From Panaeolus papilionaceus (Eukaryota > Basidiomycota > Agaricomycetes > Agaricales): 64,000 nt of DNA. Below the pieces are notes generated by a model. It saw nothing but the letters and a program-made list of their open reading frames with translations, was not told the origin of the DNA and did not search any database. This document shows, one piece after another, positions 1 to 9,289 of the stretch; within the stretch, counting starts at the first letter, position 1; each line of letters opens with the position of its first letter. The DNA lies in the NCBI GenBank assembly GCA_015501605.1, contig JADNRZ010000012.1, positions 930,001 through 994,000 of the forward strand, written 5' to 3'. Made by a program: the position numbers and the translations under genes.

Positions 1-1745
1 TCGACGCCATTGAATCTGGAAACCTCCCCAATCTCGTTGTGCGTGAAGGCCTTACCAGCCCCACTGTCAATTCCCAGTTCTTGCCATCCATTACAGAGAA
101 GGACGACGGCGCGTCAGAGCATACATTGCAAACGATTGAGGCGCAGCTCTCGTCCAAGCTTCATCATAAGATCACCCTGGAGCCGTATGCGGGGTATGTG
201 AAGCTGAGGCAGAAGTTGGCGTTGAAGGACGATGAGAGGCCCAGTACGAGTTTGTGGAGTGTGTTGAAGCACTCTATTGGGAAGGACTTGACGAAGATCA
301 GTTTCCCGGTTTTCTTCAATGAGCCGACGAGTATGTTGCAGAGAATGGCGGAGGATATGGAGTTCTCTGAGTGCTGTGAGTATTTTTACTTTGCGTTGCA
401 AGCAATCCTCACTGAATCTGGGTTTGTTATTTTTATTTAATAGTGGACGTCGCCGCCAATGAACCTGACCCATTGAGACGTATCGCATATGTGGCTGCAT
501 TTGCTATGTCGAATTATTCGTCGACAATTGGGCGTATTGCAAAGCCTTTCAACCCTATGCTTGTAAGTCACCCACGTCCTGGGACCATGTGTTTGTGTTT
601 CTGAATATTACTTATTAGAGCGAGACGTTTGAGTATGTTCGTCTGGACCGTCAGTATCGCTACGTGTCGGAGCAAGTCAGCCATCATCCCCCTATTTCCG
701 CTTGTTGGGCAGAGTCGCCTTCATGGCATTACTACGGAGAGGTAATCTTTTCTCTATATCTTTGCGCTGAAAAATATCTAACAAGGAGTTTTAGGTCGAC
801 GCTCAGAACAAGTTTATGGGCAAATCATTTGAGATTCGTCCTACAGGTGTTGCCCATGCCGATTTGCTTCTCCCAGAAGACTGGGCACCAAAATACCCCA
901 GAGCTCAGGGCGAAACAGGGAAAGGCAAAGTGGTGGAACACTATTCGTGGAAAAAAGTGACGACGAATGTGTCTGGATTCATCCTCGGCTCGCCTACGAT
1001 TGACCATTATGGCGATATGGTCGTCACCAACCATCGTACGGGGGATCAATGCATTCTTACGTTCAAACCTCGCGGGTGGAGAGGGAAGGACGCGTATGAG
1101 ATATCAGGGGAGGTGGTTGATCATAATGGACACGTCGCGTATGATATTGCGGGTCGTTGGAATTCTCAGCTTGTCGCGAAGAGGGCTGGAGGTCGCGGCT
1201 CGTTACATCCTGACATGACAGTGTCAGGCCCCAACTCACCCTCTGTATCACCTGAATACATCCTCCTATGGCGCAACTCTGAAAAAATCCCCGGATCGCC
1301 ATTTAACCTCACCCCATTCGCGCTCACGCTCAACGACTGTCCGCAGAAAACGCTGAAGCCATTCTTGTGTCCTACGGATTGCAGGCTGCGGCCGGATCAA
1401 CGGGCATTTGAGCTGGGGAAGTATGAGCTGGCGAATGGGTTGAAGCAGGCGCAGGAGGAGAAACAGAGGGCGATTAGGAAGGCGAGAGAGGAGGGGAAGA
1501 TGGAGAGGCATCGCCCGAGGTGGTTTAGCGCGGAGACGGAGGGGGATACGGGGGAGAGGGTGTGGACGCCTGTGAGGGATGGGGAGGGGAGGTTGGAGTA
1601 TTGGGTTGAGAGGGAGAGGGTGTGGAGGGAGGGAGGAGGGGTTGAGTGGAAGGGTGTTGATGATATTTTTATTGAGGAGCCTCAGGAGGTGTCGGTGATG
1701 ATAGAGAAGTTGGAGGAGATTAGAGACGAGGAGATGCATGCATGA
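1..1745 (+). CDS. Oxysterol-binding protein related (OSH/ORP), 3' part
   Basis: This is the lipid-transfer domain of an oxysterol-binding protein homolog, a family that moves sterols and PI4P between membranes at contact sites. The gene enters from the left edge with the reading frame starting at base 3. Exons are 1-375, 444-562, 619-741 and 795-1745, all joined by GT-AG introns. The family signature EQVSHHPPISA is plain at about 670-700. Upstream, the stretch around LKHSIGKDLT...FNEPTSMLQR matches the start of the ORD domain, most like yeast Osh1/Osh2. The C-terminal tail is rich in Lys, Arg and Glu and probably forms a helix. Any PH or ankyrin domains lie outside the window. Family assignment is firm; the exact subfamily is inferred from memory of the yeast proteins. 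Confidence 0.93.
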
Positions 1746-3056
1746 GTGTGTAGATGATGGGCTGGTGGGGTTGGACATTACTATGATTACTATGATGGAT
1801 AGGATAGGATAGACGCTTATGGTTTCTTGCAATCCCTTGAGTGGGTTATGATAACGTTTTCTTTTCGTTCTCGTTTTTTGTTGTTATATTAGAGTTTTTA
1901 GTTTACGTCCTCAGTACATAGTTTCTTCTGATAATGAGTGTACGAGACCTTCTTTAGTCTTCTCGTCCTCGAAATCGCCATAATCCCTTTTGCAATTTTT
2001 CATCACTAAAGCATTGTAGATAGACCAGTACAACTATCTTCCTCTAATTTTCTTCCTCGACATTCTCAGACTAGTGTCTGTGCTTTGATGTCCCTCCAGT
2101 GAATTCGCGATTGGGAGAAAGTTGAAGCTTGTACTTAGTCAACGCCTCTCATGCCTCTCATGATTCATCGAGCTTTATTGGGCAGGTAAAAAAATACAAA
2201 CCAAGCACTGCTAGAAGGTCTCGGATTAGATCGTGATTGTCGCCTAGTGAACTCATAATTAGTGATGATGATGTCGGGGATGGAAGGCGGCTTCCGCCGT
2301 CATTTTAACCGATCATGATCAGATGACGCACCAGAGTCCATTTTCAGGCTGGTCGTGGTGTCTGCTGCATTCAAAACGAAACAGATTTGAGTAGGATTGT
2401 GGGGTACGTGCAATTCAATGAGTTTTGGAACTTTGGATAGACTGGAACAGGGTGTGAAACTGGGTGGATAGTAAGGCGGGCGAGTGTGTTGGAACGGTGT
2501 GGAAGGTAAATGGATTCTAATGATGCTATTCAAGCTTCTATATAAGCTGTAGTATGGACATCATATTTAGCACATACACATAAATAAAGCACGATTGAAG
2601 CCTCTGATCTCATCATGAACATAATCTTTTATCCTGCTCAATGTCTGAGTAAAACCGATACAGAACGACAGACTTCTCGCAGGAATGTCAACGAGTCCAC
2701 CAAAGGGCGATAGTCCGGATCTTTTCAATAAAGTAAGGGCGAAATTGCATAGAGAAGAAAGCAGCCAAAAAGGAAACAAGCTATGAGCAGCTGACCGAGC
2801 CCGGAGCCCCTTATTCGTGATTCGCATTACAGTATCTGAGCCCTAGACTGATTCATTGGTCCATGTTGTCCCATGACTTGCCTTCGAATATGCTCTGGTT
2901 CACACACTTGAATGGGCCATATTTTAAGAATTAAGACATCAGAGGGTACTTGTAAGCGACAGACCATGCGATAGCTGCGATGGAAATGATTAGAAATCAG
3001 TGGAACTTACCTTGGATGCGAAGCAAGATAGATGGGAGAGAGAAGAATGGAAGGGG
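1746..3056. other. Intergenic, no supported gene
   Basis: This stretch between the OSH gene and the aldehyde dehydrogenase holds the 3' UTR of the first and the upstream region of the second. Only short open frames occur (2300-2533 and 2567-2827, minus strand); they show no recognisable family, no splice-consistent extension and ordinary composition. Confidence 0.6.
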
Positions 3057-3064
3057 TATATAAG
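3057..3064 (+). promoter_or_regulatory. TATA box of the aldehyde dehydrogenase gene
   Basis: TATATAAG lies 67 bases before the start codon at 3131. A pyrimidine-rich stretch follows it, typical of fungal core promoters of well-expressed genes. Confidence 0.55.
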
Positions 3065-3130
3065 GAGGAGCTTGGAGTACTTCCCATGCTGCCTTCCTCA
3101 TTCCTCCTCCCATATCATCTATCCACCACC

Positions 3131-5364
3131 ATGCCTACTACTTTCTCTCACCAATTCGATACCCCCAAGTATAAGGGATCCGTCTCAGTCAACACTGGTA
3201 TCTTCATCAATGGCAAGTTCGTTGATGGTTCTGATAAAACTACTATCGAGTACGTTGTCGTCGTTGTGTCCGGTTATGAGATGTGCCCCTAACCGGCTAT
3301 GTCTGAATCTTTTTATCTTATCAGTGTGATCAACCCAAGTACGTTATGTGATTCATCAATGACGGAATGTTTGTTTGGTTGACGATGTTCGGTTCTTTTC
3401 ACCACCAGCCAACGGCAAAGTCATCACCGCCATCTCAGAAGGAACAGCAAAGGATGTCGACACCGCGGTCGAAGTCGCACAAAAGGCATTCGACACCGTC
3501 TGGGGTCTTAATGCTTCCGGTGCGCGGCGAAGCGAAATCCTATGGAATCTCGCACAGGTGATGGAGAAGCACCACAAGGAGCTCGCTGCTCTCGAGTCTC
3601 TCGACAACGGGAAGACCTTCAACTGGGCCTACGGCACTGATGTGGCCGCTTCGATTGGTGTTATCAAGTACTTTGGTGGATGGGCAGATAAGATCCAGGG
3701 TAAGACTATTGAGGTGCGCATTTCGAACTTCTGGGTTTGTGAGAAATGTGGGCTGATTTCTTGCATTTCGTAGACGGACGAGAAGAAACTCACTTATACC
3801 AGGCATGAGCCCATTGGTGTGGTTGGACAAATTATTCCATGGAATTTCCCTCGTAAGAGTGTTCTAATTCGTTTGTTGACTGTCAAAACTCATGTGTTTC
3901 CCAGTCTTGATGTGGGCATGGAAGATCGCACCTGCTCTCGCCACCGGAAACACCATTGTTCTCAAGGTTCGTACTATCCTGAAACCTATGCATCTCCACC
4001 CTGACATTCCCTCATAGCCCTCCGAATTCACCCCCCTCACCGCCCTCTACATGTGCGAGCTCCTCAACGAAGCCGGCGTCCCACCTGGTGTCGTCAACAT
4101 CGTCAACGGCTACGGTACCACCGTCGGCGCTGCTATCTCATCGCACATGAAAATCCAAAAGGTTGCTTTCACAGGCAGCACCCTCGTTGGCAGGAAGGTC
4201 ATGGAAGCCGCTGCAAAGAGCAACTTGAAGACGGTTACGCTTGAGCTGGGCGGTAAGAGCCCGAATATCATCTTTGATGATGCGGATTTGGACCAGGCGG
4301 TGAATTGGGCTGCTCATGGGATCTTGTGAGTGACCTTTTTATATTTTTGGTTTGACGTGTCTCTCGTGGAGTAAAGTGTCCGGCTTCATTTATACCCTAT
4401 TTTGTGTTCTATTTATTGCGTTCATTGAGTACCCTATTCTCTATAATTTGCATTCGATCGTTGCCCCTCTCTATTTATATCGTCCTCTAACGAACACATT
4501 GACTCCTTACATTCCATTACTTATCTAGCTGGAACCACGGTCAGGCATGCTGCGCTGGTTCGCGTATCTTCGTCCAGTCAGGCATCTATGACAAGTTCCT
4601 CGACAAGTTCACCGCCAAGGCGAAGAGCATCAAACTCGGTGACCCATTCGGTGAGAACACCGACCAGGGCCCTCAGGTTTCTCAGATCCAATACGATGTC
4701 AGTCCCCCTTTCCATCCTCCTACTCTCCAAAATATACGCTGACCAGGATACTGACACTGACTATCTAACAGCGCATCATGGGATACATCGAATCCGGCAG
4801 AAAAGAAGGCGCGACAGTACATACTGGCGGTGACCGTGCCGGCACCGAGGGCTACTTCATCAACCCCACTATCTTCACCAACGTCAAGCCAGAGATGAAG
4901 ATCGTGCAAGAGGAGATCTTTGGTCCTGTGGGTGTTGTTATCAAGTTTGACGATGAGGAGGGTGAGTATATGCGCTAATTTTTTGAGCGCACCTTCAGGG
5001 GTATATAATTCAATTGAATCAACTCGATTGCTCACCTATGCGCTTTTACAGACGTCATCCGTCAAGCCAACGACACCGTGTACGGACTTGCGGCCGCCGT
5101 CTTCACTCAGAACTTGAACAGGGCTATCGAGACGGCCCACAAACTCCAGGCTGGAACGGCGTGGGTCAACTGTGTCAACCAGCTCCATCCCCAGGTGCCG
5201 TTCGGTGGCTACAAGCAGAGCGGAATTGGACGTGAGTTGGGAGAGTATGCTTTGGCGAAGTACGTTTGTTTCTTATTTGATTTATGCGGAGATGCTGATG
5301 CGGTGTATTGGATAGCTATACGAATGTCAAGGCTGTTCATATCAACTTGCAACATAAGATGTAA
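3131..5364 (+). CDS. Aldehyde dehydrogenase, NAD(P)+-dependent
   Basis: This gene encodes a 500-aa class 1/2 aldehyde dehydrogenase that oxidises aldehydes to acids with NAD(P)+. Its ten exons are 3131-3249, 3326-3339, 3409-3713, 3774-3852, 3905-3966, 4018-4325, 4529-4697, 4772-4961, 5052-5259 and 5316-5364, totalling 1503 nt. Diagnostic blocks are [15 protein letters not shown], the glutamate motif LELGGKSP and the catalytic cysteine in GQACCAGSR at about residue 303. The C-terminal [19 protein letters not shown] is also typical. Exon 2 is only 14 nt and is required to keep frame. There is no organelle presequence, so a cytosolic enzyme is likely. It resembles fungal acetaldehyde dehydrogenases used in ethanol/acetate metabolism; the exact substrate is not shown. 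Confidence 0.96.
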
Positions 5365-5615
5365 AGTGGTTGACTGTGATAAAAATATTGGGATACTTAG
5401 CCGATTGGTTGTGTATTTGCTGATTTACCAAAATAAATGTAATTTTTATTTACTGACTCGGAGTATATTGGCGTAATAAGTTAGGGGTGGAATAGGGGTG
5501 CGGAATTTTCTGTGTGGTACATACATACGACGATCGTAAGCCGCTTTGGGAGTTCGTCATTCTATCGTCCTTCGACAATAATTGACGCTGGAAGAGACAG
5601 CGTACTTCGAAGCAA

Positions 5616-6052
5616 CTACGAATTATTATCTACTTCGAATACCAGAATCTTGCGCAACAGGTACTTCAACACATCTCCAGCATAGACGTTTCTGTGTGGA
5701 AAGAACTTCCTGCTCGATATCGTATACTCCCTCAGTTCCTCCTCGGAGTGAAAGACTTGGACCCTGGAGTGCGGCTTGGTAGCCTGTGTGAGATCCACGA
5801 GGTTGACGTGTGTCCTTTTGACTATCTACAAACATAAGGTGGCCATGCCTTTGTGGATATGCAGTGTCTATGGACGAAATTAGGCTTACTTACCTTTTTA
5901 CACTCCTCGATAGTAGACGGCACACGTTTGACGCTGATTCGAGTACATAGAGTATCCCATGCCGTATAATCGTCAATCCGACGTCCATACACATGGTTGA
6001 ATTGATTAAACAGGACTATGGATTGATGTAAGACTTCGTTGACTCGAAACAT
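5616..6052 (-). pseudogene. 5'-truncated copy of an unnamed Agaricomycete protein family
   Basis: Two exons (6052-5894 and 5825-5616) stay open across a 68-nt GT-AG intron. They encode a protein collinear with the intact paralog at 9290-11017. Shared blocks include FN.VYG...DY.AW..LC, then THVNLVDLTQ, a Glu-rich EEELREYTI, then KFFP, and the C-terminal LKYLLRK. The intron sits at the same place as in the paralog. The N-terminal part with FFAQY is missing. The frame upstream opens only 95 bases from the STAND gene's stop, so the copy looks truncated. Starting at the ATG at 6052 would give a short protein, so it could still be expressed. The family is known to me only as conserved hypothetical proteins of Agaricomycetes; function unknown. 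Confidence 0.6.
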
Positions 6053-6170
6053 TGAGTAGAATTCTATCAGGTGCAACGAAAACTTCTAAATAGTTATAAT
6101 TTACACATTCCAAGGTACAAAGGAATCTAAGCCCGACATCTCGATGCGTTGTCGTCGCCCATTACTCCTC

Positions 6171-8721
6171 CTAAAAGTCTACCCTCTCGCATCTTTGGAA
6201 TGGACTACTAAACTCCGACGACGGTTGGATGAGTTCCATCAAAGGCGTTCCTTGTAGGTTGTCGATGACTTGAAAAGGGGAGTCGAATGTCGAAAGGACT
6301 TCGTATGGGGAAGAGTCAGGGAGTGTACTCGGATGAAGCGACGGAGGAAACGGTAAACCCGATTTTTTGTTGTCTCCTGAAACTGGGGGGTTATGTGCCT
6401 TCATCTGTTCAATACGTTTATTGAGGTACAATTGGTCGTATTCAAGGAATGAACTGTGCTCGACAGGTATCGTGAAGGCGTTGAGCATGAGGAATGATTC
6501 GGGGTTGCTGAGAGAGTAGCGAGGAGAATACAGGTTGCTCAGGGCAGCATGTAAACGATCACTGGGAACATACTTTCCATGGCGTACATATTGCATAATG
6601 GTTCTGGCAGTGAGAAACTGGCCCTCAGATCTGCATACAATGTTGGATTTATCCTGCACAGATGGCCAATCATCAGGGAGAAGATGTTTCAATGGGTGAG
6701 ATTGCTTGATGTCATCCATTTCATGATCCACAAAGGTTGCAATATCTGTGTGTTTGGCGTCAAGGTCGTGTTCGAATGCTGGGTATAGTAGACGTGGATC
6801 AGAGCAACCACGAAACCACAACCCTATGCCAATTGCAAAACGAGCATAACTGCTAGAACGGCTAGTAACAAGTGCTGTGAATGGGAAGGTCTCTCGCTCA
6901 CGCAAGAGTTGTAACAACACGTTCAACACGGGTTTCCAATTTGAGTCGTAGAGGTGGTCGAGCCCGTCGATTACAATGACATGGGGTAGTGTAGATGCGT
7001 CCGTTCCTGCCTCTGTTTTTGGAAGCTGGCGAAAAGGGTCGAGGATGAGCGATTTGGCCTGCTCGTGAAGGGACAGATGAAACACCGCAGGATTGCGTTC
7101 AATCGCGTGCTTAATGTAGGGGCGAATGACTGGGATATTTTGTGTGAGCTGATAAGCGATGGTGGTGACAAATGTAGTTTTTTGGTGGTTTCGGGAGGCG
7201 AAAAACGCAGCAGCGAGACGCTGGGTATGATATAGAGCCTCTGTGACTGTCTGAGCGATGGCTGACTTCCCCATACCAGTCCTGCCATAAAGATACAATA
7301 GCCGTTCCGAACGTTCTGAAGACCCGTTGATGGCATCAAGAGTTGCCTGAAGGATAGAGGTCCTCGTTCCTGGGAGGCACTTTGGAGGGGGGTTTCTCTC
7401 CCTCGAGTTGTGGAATGCCTCAGGGGAAGAATACTCGAGCAACAATTTCAGAGCTAAATACAAGAGATAGTGGGCTATGGCACGCCATCTGCACATTTAT
7501 TATTTTGCAGTTGCACATCTGTAGGTCTCAATTTTGGTGTGAGTGGCACACAGATTTCGATATTTTGACTGTGTGTCACACAGATTTGTACATTTTTCTG
7601 TGTGTGGCACACAGATTCACGCATTCGAGCTCAAATTCTCGACGCACATCCGGGCGTATTGGCTAATAAGGTAATATGTCCGGATGTGTGTCGAAAAATG
7701 AGCTCGTTGACTTCAGTTGCACACAGAAATACAATGAGCTGAATTTCAGTTGCACACATCCACAAAGGCCTGCCGTCGGACTTTGAATGCGGCTGACGGC
7801 CGTTTCGGCAATCTTATCGAGGTATTAGATAACGGCAACACGATAGCTACTTAAGCATGCCCTGGAACAAGTGAGAGGGAGGATTGTGGTGATGATTGCA
7901 TGTAAGGTATTCTCTGTGAGTATAGTATATTTACAAAGTGTTTTCCAAGTATATATGAGATTTCAGAGAAAACTCAGTGGTCAACTGGGAAGGGTAATGA
8001 AACTGCTCACGCAAGTCTAAGACACTCAGTTACTTATGTGCCCCAAGTCATGATATTCTGGCTACTTGACATGGATAAAATATAATATACAAAATTTAAA
8101 TATCATTTCCTCATTTTTCAGAGCAGTCCTAGAGCATATATGCAGACTCCAGAACGTGCCATTTGATGGTAAAGCTTACCACAACACCTGAGCGCTCTAT
8201 GTGTGATGAGCTGATCTAATACTTTGATAAGATTGCCGAAACGGCCGTCAGCCGCATTCAAAGTCCGACGGCAGGCCTTTGTGGATGTGTGCAACTGAAA
8301 TTCAGCTCATTGTATTTCTGTGTGCAACTGAAGTCAACGAGCTCATTTTTCGACACACATCCGGACATATTACCTTATTAGCCAATACGCCCGGATGTGC
8401 GTCGAGAATTTGAGCTCGAATGCGTGAATCTGTGTGCCACACACAGAAAAATGTACAAATCTGTGTGACACACAGTCAAAATATCGAAATGTGTGTGCCA
8501 CTCACACCAAAATTTAAATTTACAGATGTGCAACTGCAAAATAATAAATGTGCAGATGGCGTGCCATAAGTGGGCGAGTTATTTTGACCATTCCAACACT
8601 GAGGAGCAGAGAACCTACGTGTGTCCCCTTGGTCAGTGTTGTTGTTCACCGTGTGACTGCTGATTTGTGCACCATTGATGATGCATCGGTTGAAATCGAT
8701 GCCGTCGAATAACAATGACAT
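6171..8721 (-). CDS. STAND P-loop NTPase (NACHT/NLR-like), intron interrupted by a transposable element
   Basis: Exons 8721-8619 and 7453-6171 give 461 aa. Fungal STAND NTPases act as ATP/GTP-switch receptors in nonself recognition. The P-loop GRTGMGKS lies at residues 91-98 and the Walker B strand reads VIVIDGLDHL. The block SPEAFHNS before the NTPase is typical of the Agaricomycete family. The first exon ends in phase 1 (GAC ACA C) and joins CT CTG AAA at 7453, restoring frame. Because of this the true start is the ATG at 8721, not the non-ATG opening near 7496, which lies inside the inserted element. The intron is 1165 bp, of which 1093 bp is a TIR element plus a 7-bp duplication, leaving a normal ~65-bp ancestral intron. 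No C-terminal WD40, ankyrin or TPR repeats follow. Instead the tail carries repeated SPF/SPY motifs. Confidence 0.85.
7476..8568. mobile_element. Non-autonomous long-inverted-repeat DNA element, copy 1
   Basis: This element is 1093 bp with arms of about 355 bp (7476-7830 and 8214-8568) around a ~383-bp non-coding core. Both ends read TATGGCACGCC. The 7-bp target duplication AGTGGGC is present at 7469-7475 and 8569-8575. Within each arm the 13-mer GGCACACAGATT and near variants recur about every 27 bp, as expected of transposase-binding subterminal repeats. Each arm also has an internal inverted pair around CACATCCGG and flanking GAGCTC sites. No transposase frame is present. The superfamily is not assigned: 7-bp duplications are unusual, and hAT or P elements normally give 8. 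It lies inside the intron of the STAND gene. Confidence 0.9.
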
Positions 8722-8949
8722 ATCTACACCAAGTCACTGTTGACTTTGGTTTGTGGTCGTTAGAGAGATGGGAAGAGGGGTAAAAAAAACTGAGGGAAGT
8801 TTCGAGAGGAAGACGACAGCGTGGTCACACTTTAAGGCCTAAATGCTGTGCATTGAACAGGTTTCTTCTTTTATTAGGATTTTGCGGTGAACGCAGCATC
8901 ATTTCTGTCAAAAGCGTCGTTTTGACCTTCCATTGTTGGAAGGCCACTA

Positions 8950-9197
8950 TTCATCAATATCCTTTCAGAATCTCGAAAGATGCGGGTTATCCTGCCTAGG
9001 TATTATCGAAGCATCAACGACGCGTACATTCATCGTATCATACACCTGGAGCTGGCGTATGCGCGCATTCACCACATTACCAAGGCTGCGTCGCATCATC
9101 GCGGCTGTACCGTGGCCGATATTGTTTTGGATTCACGTCTTCCAGTTGGTGTTTGATCCGCGTTGGGCAGTACCAGGAATCGAGTCCTAATCGACAT
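8950..9197 (-). pseudogene. Relic of a GMC oxidoreductase 3' end
   Basis: Read on the minus strand, this segment matches the C-terminal exon of the GMC oxidoreductase at 27819-30214. Matching parts include the run equivalent to AQRGS...W, the nearly identical stretch GGTACAGC-GCGATGATGCGA, the block [13 protein letters not shown], and then CATCTTTCG. It carries in-frame stops and small indels and lacks the catalytic upstream histidine context, so it is dead. It lies about 230 bp upstream of the STAND start at 8721, in the same order as GMC and STAND at 29.9-31.9 kb. Confidence 0.85.
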
Positions 9198-9289
9198 ACT
9201 GAGAGCAAGATGGGTGTATTTGTGTACGTCGCAACTGACGGAATATGGGAAACAGGATACGGAGTATATAATAGAGTCATGAAACATGG

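Noticed and set aside
1266..1832. 188-codon minus-strand ORF
   Set aside because: Pro/Leu/Arg-rich shadow of the Lys/Glu-rich C-terminal exon of the oxysterol-binding protein gene.
6171..7496. Continuous 441-codon frame taken as a one-exon STAND gene starting at 7496
   Set aside because: Its first ~15 codons lie in the inserted TIR element and in intron sequence, and the start is not ATG. Splicing to the exon at 8721-8619 restores a family-like N-terminus in the right phase.
8933..9190. 85-codon plus-strand ORF
   Set aside because: It is antisense to the GMC oxidoreductase relic, which explains the sequence.
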